From positions 1 through 36,303 of the forward strand of contig JACRBH010000209.1 in assembly GCA_016234535.1 (NCBI GenBank): a stretch of 36,303 nucleotides of DNA, read 5' to 3'. Origin of the DNA: Chloroflexota bacterium (GTDB lineage Bacteria > Chloroflexota > Anaerolineae > Anaerolineales > Villigracilaceae). Of this stretch, positions 8,384 through 16,249 are shown in pieces. A program made the position numbers and the translations under genes. The number at the start of each line of letters is the position of its first letter. Within the stretch, counting starts at the first letter, position 1. The notes under the pieces were generated by a model, which was not told the DNA's origin, ran no database searches, and saw nothing but the letters and a program-made list of their open reading frames with translations.

Positions 8384-9346
8384 TTATCCATAGAGATGAC
8401 ATGCGACAATATGTCCATCACCGAGATCAAGGTCTGTGGGCTTGGTCTGACGACAAATATCCATTGCTTCTTTACAGCGCGGATGGAAACGGCAGCCTTG
8501 CGGCGGCTTGGTCAGGTTCGGAACGCTGCCCTCAATGATGGTTAGTTCATTCATATCCCGGTCTGCTCGTGGAATAGAACCGAGAAGCCCTCGTGTGTAA
8601 GGATGCTGCGGGTTCTCAAACAGGGTCTCAACATCCGCTGTCTCAACAATATTCCCTGCGTACATGACTGCCACACGGTCGCAGGTTTCCGCCACGACGC
8701 CGATATTGTGTGTGATGAGAATGACCGCCATGCCCAATTCTTTTTGCAGGTCAGCCATTACCTTCAAGACCTGCGCCTGCACAGTCACATCCAGCGCAGT
8801 GGTGGGTTCGTCAGCGATCAACAGCGATGGCCGGCAAGAAAGCATCATTGCGATCATGCCACGCTGGCACATCCCACCGCTAAATTGATGAGGGTAATTG
8901 TGCGCACGGCTGGCAGGATCCGCTATTTGGACACTGGCAAGCGAATCCACAACCCCCTCCCAGGTGGATGAAATTCCTTTGGGCTGGTGCAGGTCAATTG
9001 CTTCGGCAATCTGGTTGCCAATTGTATAAACAGGATTGAGCGAAACCATCGGGTCCTGAAAAATCATTGCAATCTTCCTGCCCCGAATTTCACGCATCTC
9101 TTTGGTAGATTTCCCAAGCAGATTTTCGCCGTCGAAGATGATTTCTCCCTGTGTGATCTCCCCGGGGGGCGTGGGGACAAGCTGGAGGATACTCATCCCC
9201 GTAACACTTTTCCCGCACCCCGATTCGCCAACCAACCCCAGCGTTTCCCCTTTCTGGACTTTGAGATTGATTCCGTCAAGGACAAGCGCCAGCCCCTCGT
9301 CCGAATTGAACTGCAAATGCAGGTTCTTGATTTCTAAAAGAGTCAT
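8384..9346 (-). CDS. peptide-type ABC transporter ATPase, OppD/DppD-like
   Basis: This is the second 320-residue ATPase of the transporter. It shows Walker A GESGCGKSVT, Q-loop FQDPMVSLNP, Walker B ending in IADEPTTALD, switch LITHNIGV and the C-terminal GCRFHPRCKEAMDIC extension. The signature reads FSGGMCQRGMIAM, where Cys and Gly take places usually held by Arg and Val in this family; the core SGG and QR are kept, so activity is expected. It starts 2 bases behind the permease gene and is followed after 3 bases by the OppF-like gene, a heterodimeric ATPase pair. Confidence 0.9.
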   Translation of the reverse strand: MTLLEIKNLHLQFNSDEGLALVLDGINLKVQKGETLGLVGESGCGKSVTGMSILQLVPTPPGEITQGEIIFDGENLLGKSTKEMREIRGRKIAMIFQDPMVSLNPVYTIGNQIAEAIDLHQPKGISSTWEGVVDSLASVQIADPASRAHNYPHQFSGGMCQRGMIAMMLSCRPSLLIADEPTTALDVTVQAQVLKVMADLQKELGMAVILITHNIGVVAETCDRVAVMYAGNIVETADVETLFENPQHPYTRGLLGSIPRADRDMNELTIIEGSVPNLTKPPQGCRFHPRCKEAMDICRQTKPTDLDLGDGHIVACHLYG

Positions 9347-9348
9347 GA

Positions 9349-10230
9349 TTATTTCACCGTCTGTTTGGGGTCAAAAACATCTCGTAAGCCGTCGCCCAGG
9401 AAATTGAAAGCTAAAGTCGTGATCAAAATTGCCACCCCAGGGAAGGTGGATATCCACCAGGCATCCCGCAGGAATTCACGACCTTCATTGAGAATAGCGC
9501 CCCAATCCGGGGAAGGCGGCTGTGCGCCAAAACCAAGAAAACTCAAGGCGGATGTCATTAAGATTGCGGCGGGAATGGTCAAGGTTGCCAGCACCAGATT
9601 CGGCGCAAGGATTGTAGGCAAGAGATAACGGATCAAAATATTGAAATCGGTCTCGCCAATGGCAACGCCCGCTTCGACAAATTCTCGTTCTTTCATCGAG
9701 AGCACCTTTGCACGGGTGATACGTGCAAAAGGCGCCCAACCCGTGATTGCAATCGCCACGACCACATTAACCAAGCCTGCTCCGATTGCAGAAATAAATC
9801 CCAGCGCAAGGATCAAGGGTGGAAACGCCCAAACCATATCGGTAAAACCGGAGATCAATGAGTCAACCCAACCGCCAAAGTAACCAGCTAACATCCCCAG
9901 AATCACGCCAATGACCAACTCGATAACAACCACCAGCGAAGCTACCATGAGGGCAATGCGTGAACCGTAGACAACGCGGCTGAAAACATCTCGCCCAAAT
10001 TTGTCGGTGCCAAATAGATGATTTGCACCAGGTTCAAGTCGAATGCTGGAGAAATCTTGCGTTTCATAACCGAAAGGCGCAATGGCAGGCGCAAAGGCAG
10101 CGATCAGAATCAATAAAATAATAATTGCAAGCCCAAATAAGGCTGGTTTATGACGAATAAATTTTCGCCATGAGCGATTAGCCTGTAACCGTACCCAAAA
10201 AGATGTAGGTTTTGTTTCTGGTGTTGTCAT
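9349..10230 (-). CDS. peptide-type ABC transporter permease, OppC/DppC-like
   Basis: The 293-residue inner-membrane permease has the N-terminal segment LFGLAIIILLILIAAFAPAIAPFGY, the periplasmic NHLFGTDKFGRDVFSRVVYGSR motif typical of OppC/DppC/NikC, further membrane segments, and the ATPase-contact EAA-like loop near REFVEAGVAIGETDFNIL. It forms the translocation channel with the OppB-like permease, whose stop it overlaps by one base. Length and layout are complete. Confidence 0.92.
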   Translation of the reverse strand: MTTPETKPTSFWVRLQANRSWRKFIRHKPALFGLAIIILLILIAAFAPAIAPFGYETQDFSSIRLEPGANHLFGTDKFGRDVFSRVVYGSRIALMVASLVVVIELVIGVILGMLAGYFGGWVDSLISGFTDMVWAFPPLILALGFISAIGAGLVNVVVAIAITGWAPFARITRAKVLSMKEREFVEAGVAIGETDFNILIRYLLPTILAPNLVLATLTIPAAILMTSALSFLGFGAQPPSPDWGAILNEGREFLRDAWWISTFPGVAILITTLAFNFLGDGLRDVFDPKQTVK

Positions 10231-11150
10231 CAGTTCACCCGAATACGAGGATCAAGCAGTCCAGAGACGATATCCCCCAGAAGATTAAAGAGCACTGTCA
10301 GGAAAGCGATAATCAATAAGAGCGCTTGAATAACGGGGAAGTCCTTACGCAAGATTGCTTGATACATCAATTGCCCCATGCCCGGCCATGCAAAGATCGT
10401 TTCGATTACCACAGCGCCGCTAATCAACCAGGGCAATGAGAGAAAAAGCATTACCATAACGGGAATAGCAGCATTACGGAGCACATGCTTGAATATAATG
10501 ACCCACTCAGATAATCCTTTGGCACGCGCGGTGAGAGTGTACTCTTCTCGCATAACCTCGAGCGTTTCAGCCCGTATTAGACGGGCTATTGAGCCGATCT
10601 TGGGTAAGCCGAGCGCGAGAGCAGGCAAAACAAGAGACTTGGGTTCATAGGCTCCTGAAACCGGCAGCCAGTGTAAGGTTAGACTGAAGAGAAGGGTCAA
10701 CATCAAGCCAAACCAAAAATCAGGCATCGAATAGAAGAACATTGCAAATCCCATGCTGATATGGTCTATCGCCGTGTTCTGCTTGACAGCGGCTAAAAGT
10801 CCAACCGGGATACCGATCACGATACTGCTCAAAAAGGCAGTAAGGGTCAGCTTGAGCGTAAACGGGATGCGACTCGAAATCGCATTCATAACCGGCTGCT
10901 TAGAAAGGATGGATTTACCAAAATCCCCCTGTACGACATTCGCCAACCAGCGCCCATATTGCACCAGAACCGGTTGGTCTAAGCCCAATTTTTCTCTCAA
11001 GGCAGCCTGATCTTCAAGTGTAGAACGGGCGCCCAGCAAGTTAATCACAGGGTCGCCTGGTGTCAGATAGAGAATAAGGAAAGCAATTAATGTCACCCCA
11101 AGAATGACTGGAATGGAAAGGGCCAGGCGTTTAAGAATATATCTGAACAC
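10230..11150 (-). CDS. peptide-type ABC transporter permease, OppB/DppB-like
   Basis: The permease begins with the typical VFRYILKRLALSIPVILGVTLIAF membrane segment and the periplasmic TPGDPVINLLGA; six membrane segments and the TARAKGLSEWVIIFKHVLRNAAIPV loop that touches the ATPase are visible. I place the start at GTG 11150, because a GAGGA lies 5 bases upstream (11156-11160) and the protein then starts at the usual place. An ATG at 11189 is in frame but would overlap the isochorismatase-family gene by 28 bases and add a non-conserved hydrophilic stretch. With GTG the protein is 306 residues. Confidence 0.88.
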   Translation of the reverse strand: MFRYILKRLALSIPVILGVTLIAFLILYLTPGDPVINLLGARSTLEDQAALREKLGLDQPVLVQYGRWLANVVQGDFGKSILSKQPVMNAISSRIPFTLKLTLTAFLSSIVIGIPVGLLAAVKQNTAIDHISMGFAMFFYSMPDFWFGLMLTLLFSLTLHWLPVSGAYEPKSLVLPALALGLPKIGSIARLIRAETLEVMREEYTLTARAKGLSEWVIIFKHVLRNAAIPVMVMLFLSLPWLISGAVVIETIFAWPGMGQLMYQAILRKDFPVIQALLLIIAFLTVLFNLLGDIVSGLLDPRIRVN

Positions 11151-11161
11151 AGAAGTCCTCT

Positions 11162-11815
11162 TTAGAGTTTTGGTATCCAGACAGGCCATTTTTCTGGGGG
11201 GATAAATTTTTTGGGAAAAGGTTTGGTATCAGGGTGCTTTTTTAGCTCTTTCATCTCCCAAGCTTCCGGAGAATAAGGGGTTTCGTCGACGCATTTCGAG
11301 AGCTCGTAAGCCATTGTTTTTAATGTGCAGGGTATTGCTCCAGCCTGATACATGCGACGCAGTGCGGGAGCAGGCTGTGATTCAGATGTAAAGAGGCAAT
11401 CTTCCAAAAGAAAAACCTGATAGCCTGCCTGCAACAAACCCAACACAGATTGCATTACACAAACATCCGTTTCGGCACCTGCAACAGCAATCTGTTTGAT
11501 CGGTAATTCTTTGATTGCGCTTGCAATTTTAGGCTCTGTCATGCAGCCAAAATAATTCTTTTCAAAGCGTTGTCCTTCAGCAGGGAAAACGGCTTCAAGT
11601 CTTTCTGGTAATTCACCATTCTGAGCAATGGGTTTCTCAAAGGTGGCGACAAGCGGTAAGTCCATCCAATCTGATAGCATCAAAAGATGTTCATATCGAA
11701 CAAGAAGAGATTCAAGCTCTTCATTCTGATCGGGAAAAGCCCAATCTAAAAACGCCGGTTGAACATCAATTAACAAGACCCCTATTTGTAAGCGGTTGAT
11801 TCTTGAAATATCCAT
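11162..11815 (-). CDS. isochorismatase-family cysteine hydrolase
   Basis: The 217-residue protein has the catalytic triad of the isochorismatase-like cysteine hydrolases: D17 in LLIDVQPAF, K86 in FEKNYFGC and C119 in AGAETDVCV. The family includes nicotinamidase, N-carbamoylsarcosine amidase, biuret and ureidoacrylate hydrolases, and these act on small amides in the cytoplasm. A GGAGGTG site precedes the ATG. It lies between the substrate-binding protein gene and the permease genes, an unusual position for an enzyme and a hint that it acts on the transported compound. The C-terminal ~45 residues rich in Lys and Pro are longer than in minimal family members. N-carbamoylsarcosine amidase would fit a neighbouring methyl-group pathway, but that is speculation. 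Confidence 0.85.
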   Translation of the reverse strand: MDISRINRLQIGVLLIDVQPAFLDWAFPDQNEELESLLVRYEHLLMLSDWMDLPLVATFEKPIAQNGELPERLEAVFPAEGQRFEKNYFGCMTEPKIASAIKELPIKQIAVAGAETDVCVMQSVLGLLQAGYQVFLLEDCLFTSESQPAPALRRMYQAGAIPCTLKTMAYELSKCVDETPYSPEAWEMKELKKHPDTKPFPKKFIPPEKWPVWIPKL

Positions 11816-11878
11816 TGCTACACCTCCAAATTTTCTTTTGCTATATCAAGTCCGCGTCCACCATCTGAAAAGCGTCAG

Positions 11879-11999
11879 TAGACCTCTTGCATAAGTGGGT
11901 TGGAATCCTGAAATTCTACTTCAGGAGCAGCGTAGCAAACGCCGAAAGTAGAACTTTCGGATTCCTGTTCTCGGTTTTTCGACTTTTGCAAGAGATCTA
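11879..11999. mobile_element. MITE-like inverted-repeat element
   Basis: A 121-bp palindromic element begins TAGACCTCTTGCATAAGT and ends with the near complement GACTTTTGCAAGAGATCTA. Inner arms also pair (GGAATCC at 11902 with GGATTCC at 11959; TTCTACTT with AAAGTAGAA). It has no coding capacity and is flanked by the dinucleotide TA, as IS630/mariner-type insertions are. It sits between the binding-protein gene and the isochorismatase gene of one operon, where its transcript would form a long hairpin. Parent element not seen in this window. Confidence 0.6.
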
Positions 12000-12051
12000 A
12001 TAATCGATTTTGCTTCCTAGGTTCTTGTTAATGAAATACACTGGGCATAGC

Positions 12052-12083
12052 CCCCCTCTCCACCTCGCGAGGCGAAGAGGGGG
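12052..12083 (-). other. hairpin behind binding-protein gene
   Basis: An 8-bp GC-rich stem (CCCCCTCT with AGAGGGGG) with an inner CCTCGCGAGG palindrome starts 17 bases past the stop of the binding-protein gene on the minus strand. No T-run follows, so it is more likely an RNA stabiliser that raises binding-protein mRNA over the downstream permease genes than a full terminator. Confidence 0.55.
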
Positions 12084-12099
12084 AATAAAAGGAGTTCGA

Positions 12100-13749
12100 T
12101 TACTCGACGATTTTTACATCGTTCAGGACAAGGCGGTCAGGGAAGAGAATTTTGATGCCCTGCACCCAAGAGCGAGCGCCCACATAAAGGTTTTCGCTCA
12201 TCAAGGGAATCATGGGGACATTATCCAGTAAATATTTTTGAATATCAAGATAGGCTGCGGTACGATCTGCGGGGTCAGGGATGACACGCGCGGCATCCAG
12301 CATATCAGTAAGTTCAGCAGAGAAGAATTGCGAGGGTGACATGCCTTCAGAGAAGCGGTAAGTCAAAATATCGGCATCTGCCCACAAATAGCCATAAAGA
12401 CCCATCTGATAGTCGCCCGCCAGCATGGTCTCGCGGACAGCGCCGCGTTCGTATTGAGTAATCTGCATATCGATACCAAGCTCTTTAAGTTGCGCTTGTA
12501 AAACGGATGCAGCATCGGTTTGTGATACGGAGCTAGAGTCTATGATGAATTCCACCGAGAAAGCTTCACCGTCTTTATCCAGCACACCGTCGCCATCAGT
12601 GTCTTCCCAACCAGATTCTGCGAGCAATGCTTTCGCGGCATCCAAATCATAGGGATAGAGGTCTTTGGCATAATCCTGTGCGGCGGGGTCATAACCGATC
12701 ATAGATTCGTTGACGAAAGCATATTCAGCCGTGGCGCTACCATTCAGCGCGACTTCAAGTTGCTCACGGTTGACTGCCATCGCAAGCGCTTTACGCACAT
12801 TGACATCATCAAAGGGGGCTTTGTTGACATTCATCGAAATACTAACCTGCCCGGCTAAAACAACTTTGATAACCTGAATGTCCGGATTGCTTTCCATTGC
12901 ATTCGCTGCTGATGCAGGCAAACCGTAGGCGATATCAACAGTACCAGCCTCAAGTTCGTTTGCACGGGTCTGTCCGTCGGTGATGAAGCGGACAAGCACT
13001 TCTTCCATTAAAGCAGGACCTTGATTGTTAACCAAGGGATTGCTGGTGTAGAAGTTTTCGTTGCGAACTAATTCAAGGTCTTGTCCAGGCGCCCACTCCG
13101 TCTTGATGCTGAAGAGACCGTTCCCAATGGGGTTGTAAGCAAAGGCTTCGTCGCCCATTTTTTTGGCTGCAGCAGCATCCCAAGGCGAGCCGAAAGTGGT
13201 CATGAAGGTTTGATTCATCCCGTTGAAGCCATTGGCGTTAAAAATTTCAACCGTCGTTTCATTGACTGCGGTTACGCTTTCCATTCCATCGTAGTCGTAG
13301 CCGTACGGGCTGATTTCAACATAGCGATTTATGGCATCCACTAACACCTGTGCATCCAGAGGGTCGCCATTCGAGTATTTATAACCTTCAGGCAATTTAA
13401 TCGTCATCGTCTTGCCATCTTCAGATACGCTGAAACTCTCTATAGTATCCGACACAAAGACACCTGCATCGGCATTGTAGCGTAGCATCGGCTGACCGAT
13501 CAACTCGTTCGAAAGCGGAAAGCCCATAAAGCTCTGTTGAGCATCAAGAATTTCAGGCAGGTTCATTGTTGCAATGACCAGCTTGGTGCGGGTCGGCGCG
13601 GCATCTTCTGCGGCTTCTGCGGGGGCAGCCGCTTCTTCACCGCTATTTGCTGCGGGCGCGGAATCGGCTTCTGGGGCAGATGTACTGCCGCAGGCTGTCA
13701 GAATGATCGCTGCAACGACCAATAAAGTAATCAAACGTAAGTGTTTCAT
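12100..13749 (-). CDS. peptide-type ABC transporter substrate-binding lipoprotein (OppA/DppA family)
   Basis: The 549-residue product starts with a lipoprotein signal peptide, hydrophobic core ITLLVVAAIIL and lipobox LTAC, then an Ala/Glu/Pro-rich linker and a family 5 solute-binding domain. It captures the substrate outside the membrane for the permeases downstream. The domain contains DTDGDGVLDKDG, an EF-hand-like calcium loop found in some members of the family. I use ATG 13749, which has GGAGG upstream and gives a proper signal peptide; the frame stays open up to 13932, but that extension covers the leader terminator and promoter. It is the first gene of the unit driven by the operator-promoter at 13909-13951. 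Substrate unknown; the enzymes behind it suggest an amide or acyl amino acid. Confidence 0.93.
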   Translation of the reverse strand: MKHLRLITLLVVAAIILTACGSTSAPEADSAPAANSGEEAAAPAEAAEDAAPTRTKLVIATMNLPEILDAQQSFMGFPLSNELIGQPMLRYNADAGVFVSDTIESFSVSEDGKTMTIKLPEGYKYSNGDPLDAQVLVDAINRYVEISPYGYDYDGMESVTAVNETTVEIFNANGFNGMNQTFMTTFGSPWDAAAAKKMGDEAFAYNPIGNGLFSIKTEWAPGQDLELVRNENFYTSNPLVNNQGPALMEEVLVRFITDGQTRANELEAGTVDIAYGLPASAANAMESNPDIQVIKVVLAGQVSISMNVNKAPFDDVNVRKALAMAVNREQLEVALNGSATAEYAFVNESMIGYDPAAQDYAKDLYPYDLDAAKALLAESGWEDTDGDGVLDKDGEAFSVEFIIDSSSVSQTDAASVLQAQLKELGIDMQITQYERGAVRETMLAGDYQMGLYGYLWADADILTYRFSEGMSPSQFFSAELTDMLDAARVIPDPADRTAAYLDIQKYLLDNVPMIPLMSENLYVGARSWVQGIKILFPDRLVLNDVKIVE

Positions 13750-13831
13750 TTTTCCTCCGAAAATAGTTTTAGAACGAACCTTTTTCTTGAGCGTACTAGT
13801 TGGCTTATATCTTATTACACCTCCTACAAAC

Positions 13832-13862
13832 AAAAAGCGGCAGGGAAAAAACGTCCTACCGC
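13832..13862 (-). terminator. leader terminator or attenuator before binding-protein gene
   Basis: On the minus strand GCGGTAGG (13855-13862) pairs with CCTGCCGC (13837-13844), one T-G pair, and TTTTT follows. It lies between the -10 box at 13909-13914 and the ATG at 13749. A transcript from that promoter must read through it, which suggests attenuation. Confidence 0.7.
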
Positions 13863-13908
13863 ATGTCTGAACAAAGTAGTAAAAAAGTATCCTATTCAAC
13901 ATAATTAA

Positions 13909-13951
13909 ACTATAGCATCTTAAAACTCCCAAAAGGATGGAAAAAGGATGG
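13909..13951 (-). promoter_or_regulatory. shared operator and promoter, site B (before transporter operon)
   Basis: On the minus strand two CCATCC boxes (13946-13951 and 13935-13940) separated by TTTTT are followed after 20 bases by TATAGT (13909-13914). The stretch from the boxes to ATGCTATAGT is strikingly similar to site A at 16204-16247, in a different operon. Confidence 0.7.
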
Positions 13952-13962
13952 AGGAATTCTCC

Positions 13963-14220
13963 ATTTCATTAAATCAATTTCTAAGGTGACTTCATCTATT
14001 CCTGATAAGACTGCGTTGACATCCAACGCAGTTGCGTCTGCATGCCACTTGTGCAAGGGAATCTTGTTTACAATCTCAATATCACAAACTTTCAGGGTAG
14101 CCAAAACAGATATTCTCCCTGTAGGGTTATACGTTTGTTAATTATTACGATTGGCAAATCCCTATGGGTATTGATAGTCATAGTCTTCTTCTTATTAGAA
14201 AGGGTTGTTAGTCATTAAGA
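13963..14220. other. intergenic stretch without a supported gene
   Basis: Between operator B and the corrinoid-protein gene a 64-codon minus-strand frame (TTG 14104 to 13910) is open but runs into the operator and -10 box and has a poor start. No terminator was seen behind the corrinoid-protein gene. Confidence 0.4.
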
Positions 14221-14850
14221 TTAATCTAAAAACGATTTTGCTAAAATTGTTGCCTGTCCGGCATCTGGAGCATAGCCATCTGCACCAATTTCTTTAGCGT
14301 AGTCAGCGGTGATAGGGGCGCCTCCAACCATAATTTTTATGTTCCCGCGCAAACCAGACGCATCAATTGCTTTGATCGTTTCTTCCATAGCTGGCATTGT
14401 TGTTGTCAACAATGCCGAAAGACCAACGATGTCCACATCTTCTGTAATAGCTTCTACAAAAGTTTCTGGCCCAATATCTACACCAAGATCAAGCACCTCG
14501 AAGCCTGAGCCTTCCAGCATAGTACCAACTAAATTCTTTCCAATATCGTGCAAGTCACCCCTGACAGTTCCTAAGATGACTTTTCCAATTGGCTCAACAT
14601 CGGCTTCTATAAGTAGCGGTTTTAGAATTTGCATCCCTGCCTGCATTGCTTTGGCTGCAATCAGCATTTCGGGAACAAAAAACTCTCCTTCCTCAAAGAG
14701 TTTCCCAACTTCATCCATAGCGGGGATCATCCCCTCTTTAAGAATTGTTTCGGCCCCCAGTCCAGCATCAATCGCCTGTTTTACATTGGACAAGACTTCT
14801 TCAACATTACCTTCAAGAATATTTTTGTAAATACTTTGAATGTAGTCCAC
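14221..14850 (-). CDS. corrinoid protein of a methyltransferase system (MtaC/MtbC/MttC type)
   Basis: The 209-residue protein has an N-terminal four-helix cap (residues 1-85) and a B12-binding Rossmann domain with the base-off motif D99-x-H101-x-x-G104 in VRGDLHDIGKN, then GLSALLTTT (S145) and the VGGAPIT glycine pair. It carries a methyl group on cobalt between a substrate-specific methyltransferase and an acceptor in the cytoplasm. The URO-D-like methyltransferase gene lies just upstream in the same operon. The family supports methanol, methylamine, betaine and aryl-methyl-ether demethylation, and the substrate cannot be told from this subunit. No reductive activase (RamA/RACo) gene is in the window. 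Confidence 0.92.
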   Translation of the reverse strand: MDYIQSIYKNILEGNVEEVLSNVKQAIDAGLGAETILKEGMIPAMDEVGKLFEEGEFFVPEMLIAAKAMQAGMQILKPLLIEADVEPIGKVILGTVRGDLHDIGKNLVGTMLEGSGFEVLDLGVDIGPETFVEAITEDVDIVGLSALLTTTMPAMEETIKAIDASGLRGNIKIMVGGAPITADYAKEIGADGYAPDAGQATILAKSFLD

Positions 14851-14877
14851 AATAATCCTCTCTTGAAAAAACTATTT

Positions 14878-14916
14878 AGCCGAGAGCGAAGATTTCAACA
14901 ATCTTTACTCTCGGCT
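14878..14916 (-). other. intercistronic hairpin between methyltransferase and corrinoid genes
   Basis: AGCCGAGAG (14878-14886) pairs with CTCTCGGCT (14908-14916), and an inner GAAGATT/AATCTTT stem extends it with one mismatch and a 5-base loop. The minus-strand side is followed by AAATAG, not a T-run, so it probably processes or stabilises the message instead of ending it. Confidence 0.6.
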
Positions 14917-14924
14917 TTTAGTAA

Positions 14925-16076
14925 CTACTGATTAAAACCAATCGGGTACCGCCCAAAATCATGCGCTGAATCATAAAGTGCCAGGACATTTTCTGATGGT
15001 ACGTCTGCTTGGATATTGTGAACTGCACAAATTACCAGACCTCCATTAGCGCCAGCCGATTCACACAAATTTTTAACTGCAGCTTCTACATCCTGAACCT
15101 TTCCATGAGGTAAAACATGTTGAGAGTCAATGCCTCCCCAAAAAACGATATTATTGCCATATTGCTTTTTTAGTGCGGAGACATCCATACCCTTGGCACT
15201 CACCTGTACAGGGTTCAAAATATCTATCCCAACTTCAATAAAGTCATGAATCAGGCTTGATACTGCACCGCAAGAGTGCCAGAAGACTTTTGCCTTGGTC
15301 TTCTCCTTGATCAACCGGATACTTTTTTCTTGTCTAGGTTTTATAAACTCTCGATATGCATCAAGCGACATCAATGTGTTCTTTTGCCCACCAAGATCGC
15401 CCCCCTGGATAACAACATCTAGATAAGCTCCGCAAACTTCCAAGACATTTTCCAGCAGAGCCATATGCAAGGAAAGGGTTTTATCTAATAGTGCGTGGAC
15501 AAAATCTTTGTTGGCAATCATGTCCATATAGAACACATCCATTGCTCTCAACTTCCAAGCTCTTTCGAACCAAGATTCCCAAGCAAAGTTTCCAATAACA
15601 CCATATTGACCTTCTTCGGCTAATGAACGGGCGCGGGCTTCAACTCCATAGATATAGCCTTCATCATTTGGATCAGGCCAAGGGTAATCATCTAAATCTT
15701 CGATGGTTGCGTTTCTCAAGGGAGATTCCACTAGGTTGTAATAAAGAGATGTTTCCGGCATTAAAAATCCGCAACCCCATTCGTCCTTTATATACATCCC
15801 CTTTGATGTTGCTTCTGGTTTAAAACTCCATGAATGTGGTTGTCCGAGATGGACATAACGCGTATCAACTCCCAGACGCTGTAAGACATCATCATCAGGA
15901 TTTACATTTTGTCGCAGCCAGTCGAATACTTGGGCTTCCCTCTTGATTCCCAAAAGATTTAATAACTGCTGGTACGTTTTTACGCTGATGGTTGTTACCC
16001 ATCCCCCAAGATCCAATGGTACACGATCTGGCTCATTGTGTTCTAGTGTTGTAAGCAATCTAACTTTACTGTTCAT
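14925..16076 (-). CDS. uroporphyrinogen decarboxylase-like corrinoid methyltransferase (MtaA/CmuA type)
   Basis: The 383-residue protein belongs to the URO-D-like methyltransferases, which move methyl groups to or from a corrinoid protein. The start MNSKVRLLTTLEHNEPDRVPLDLGG is typical of this group. Zinc ligands H267 and C269 (WHSCGAV) and C350 (VICAVHN) are present, while the Arg motifs of true HemE are absent, so it is not a haem enzyme. It is followed by its corrinoid partner. It could be the substrate methyltransferase or the one that passes the methyl group to tetrahydrofolate or a thiol; without an MttB-, MtmB- or MtaB-like gene nearby, the first option is attractive. Transcription should start at site A (16204-16247), leaving a leader of about 120 bases. 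Confidence 0.88.
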   Translation of the reverse strand: MNSKVRLLTTLEHNEPDRVPLDLGGWVTTISVKTYQQLLNLLGIKREAQVFDWLRQNVNPDDDVLQRLGVDTRYVHLGQPHSWSFKPEATSKGMYIKDEWGCGFLMPETSLYYNLVESPLRNATIEDLDDYPWPDPNDEGYIYGVEARARSLAEEGQYGVIGNFAWESWFERAWKLRAMDVFYMDMIANKDFVHALLDKTLSLHMALLENVLEVCGAYLDVVIQGGDLGGQKNTLMSLDAYREFIKPRQEKSIRLIKEKTKAKVFWHSCGAVSSLIHDFIEVGIDILNPVQVSAKGMDVSALKKQYGNNIVFWGGIDSQHVLPHGKVQDVEAAVKNLCESAGANGGLVICAVHNIQADVPSENVLALYDSAHDFGRYPIGFNQ

Positions 16077-16203
16077 ATATTGCTTGCCTCTGGAAATATA
16101 AAACTCTCATCCTAGCGTAATTTTTTTACGATTACTATTGTTTGTGTTATTCGGGATAATTTTCCAGTTATCTTTTCAAACGATAACCAGATATCACATA
16201 AAC

Positions 16204-16247
16204 ACTATAGCATGACTAAGTTTTTCAAAAGGATGGAAAAAGTATGG
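16204..16247 (-). promoter_or_regulatory. shared operator and promoter, site A (before methyltransferase)
   Basis: On the minus strand CCATAC (16242-16247) and CCATCC (16231-16236) separated by TTTTT are followed after 21 bases by TATAGT (16204-16209). It starts directly behind the stop codon of the MalT-like regulator gene (16250-16252), so the regulator sits next to its likely target. Confidence 0.7.
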
Positions 16248-16249
16248 AG

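Noticed and set aside
13750..13932. N-terminal extension of the binding protein up to 13932
   Set aside because: It would put the lipoprotein signal peptide 61 residues inside the protein and covers the leader hairpin; ATG 13749 has a GGAGG site.
13910..14104. 64-codon minus-strand frame between the corrinoid gene and the transporter operon
   Set aside because: It starts with TTG and a distant, weak ribosome site, and its end overlaps operator B and the -10 box; I know no similar protein.
14925..16076. A second hemE
   Set aside because: It belongs to the same superfamily, but the arginine signature of the decarboxylase is absent and zinc ligands plus a corrinoid partner mark it as a methyltransferase.
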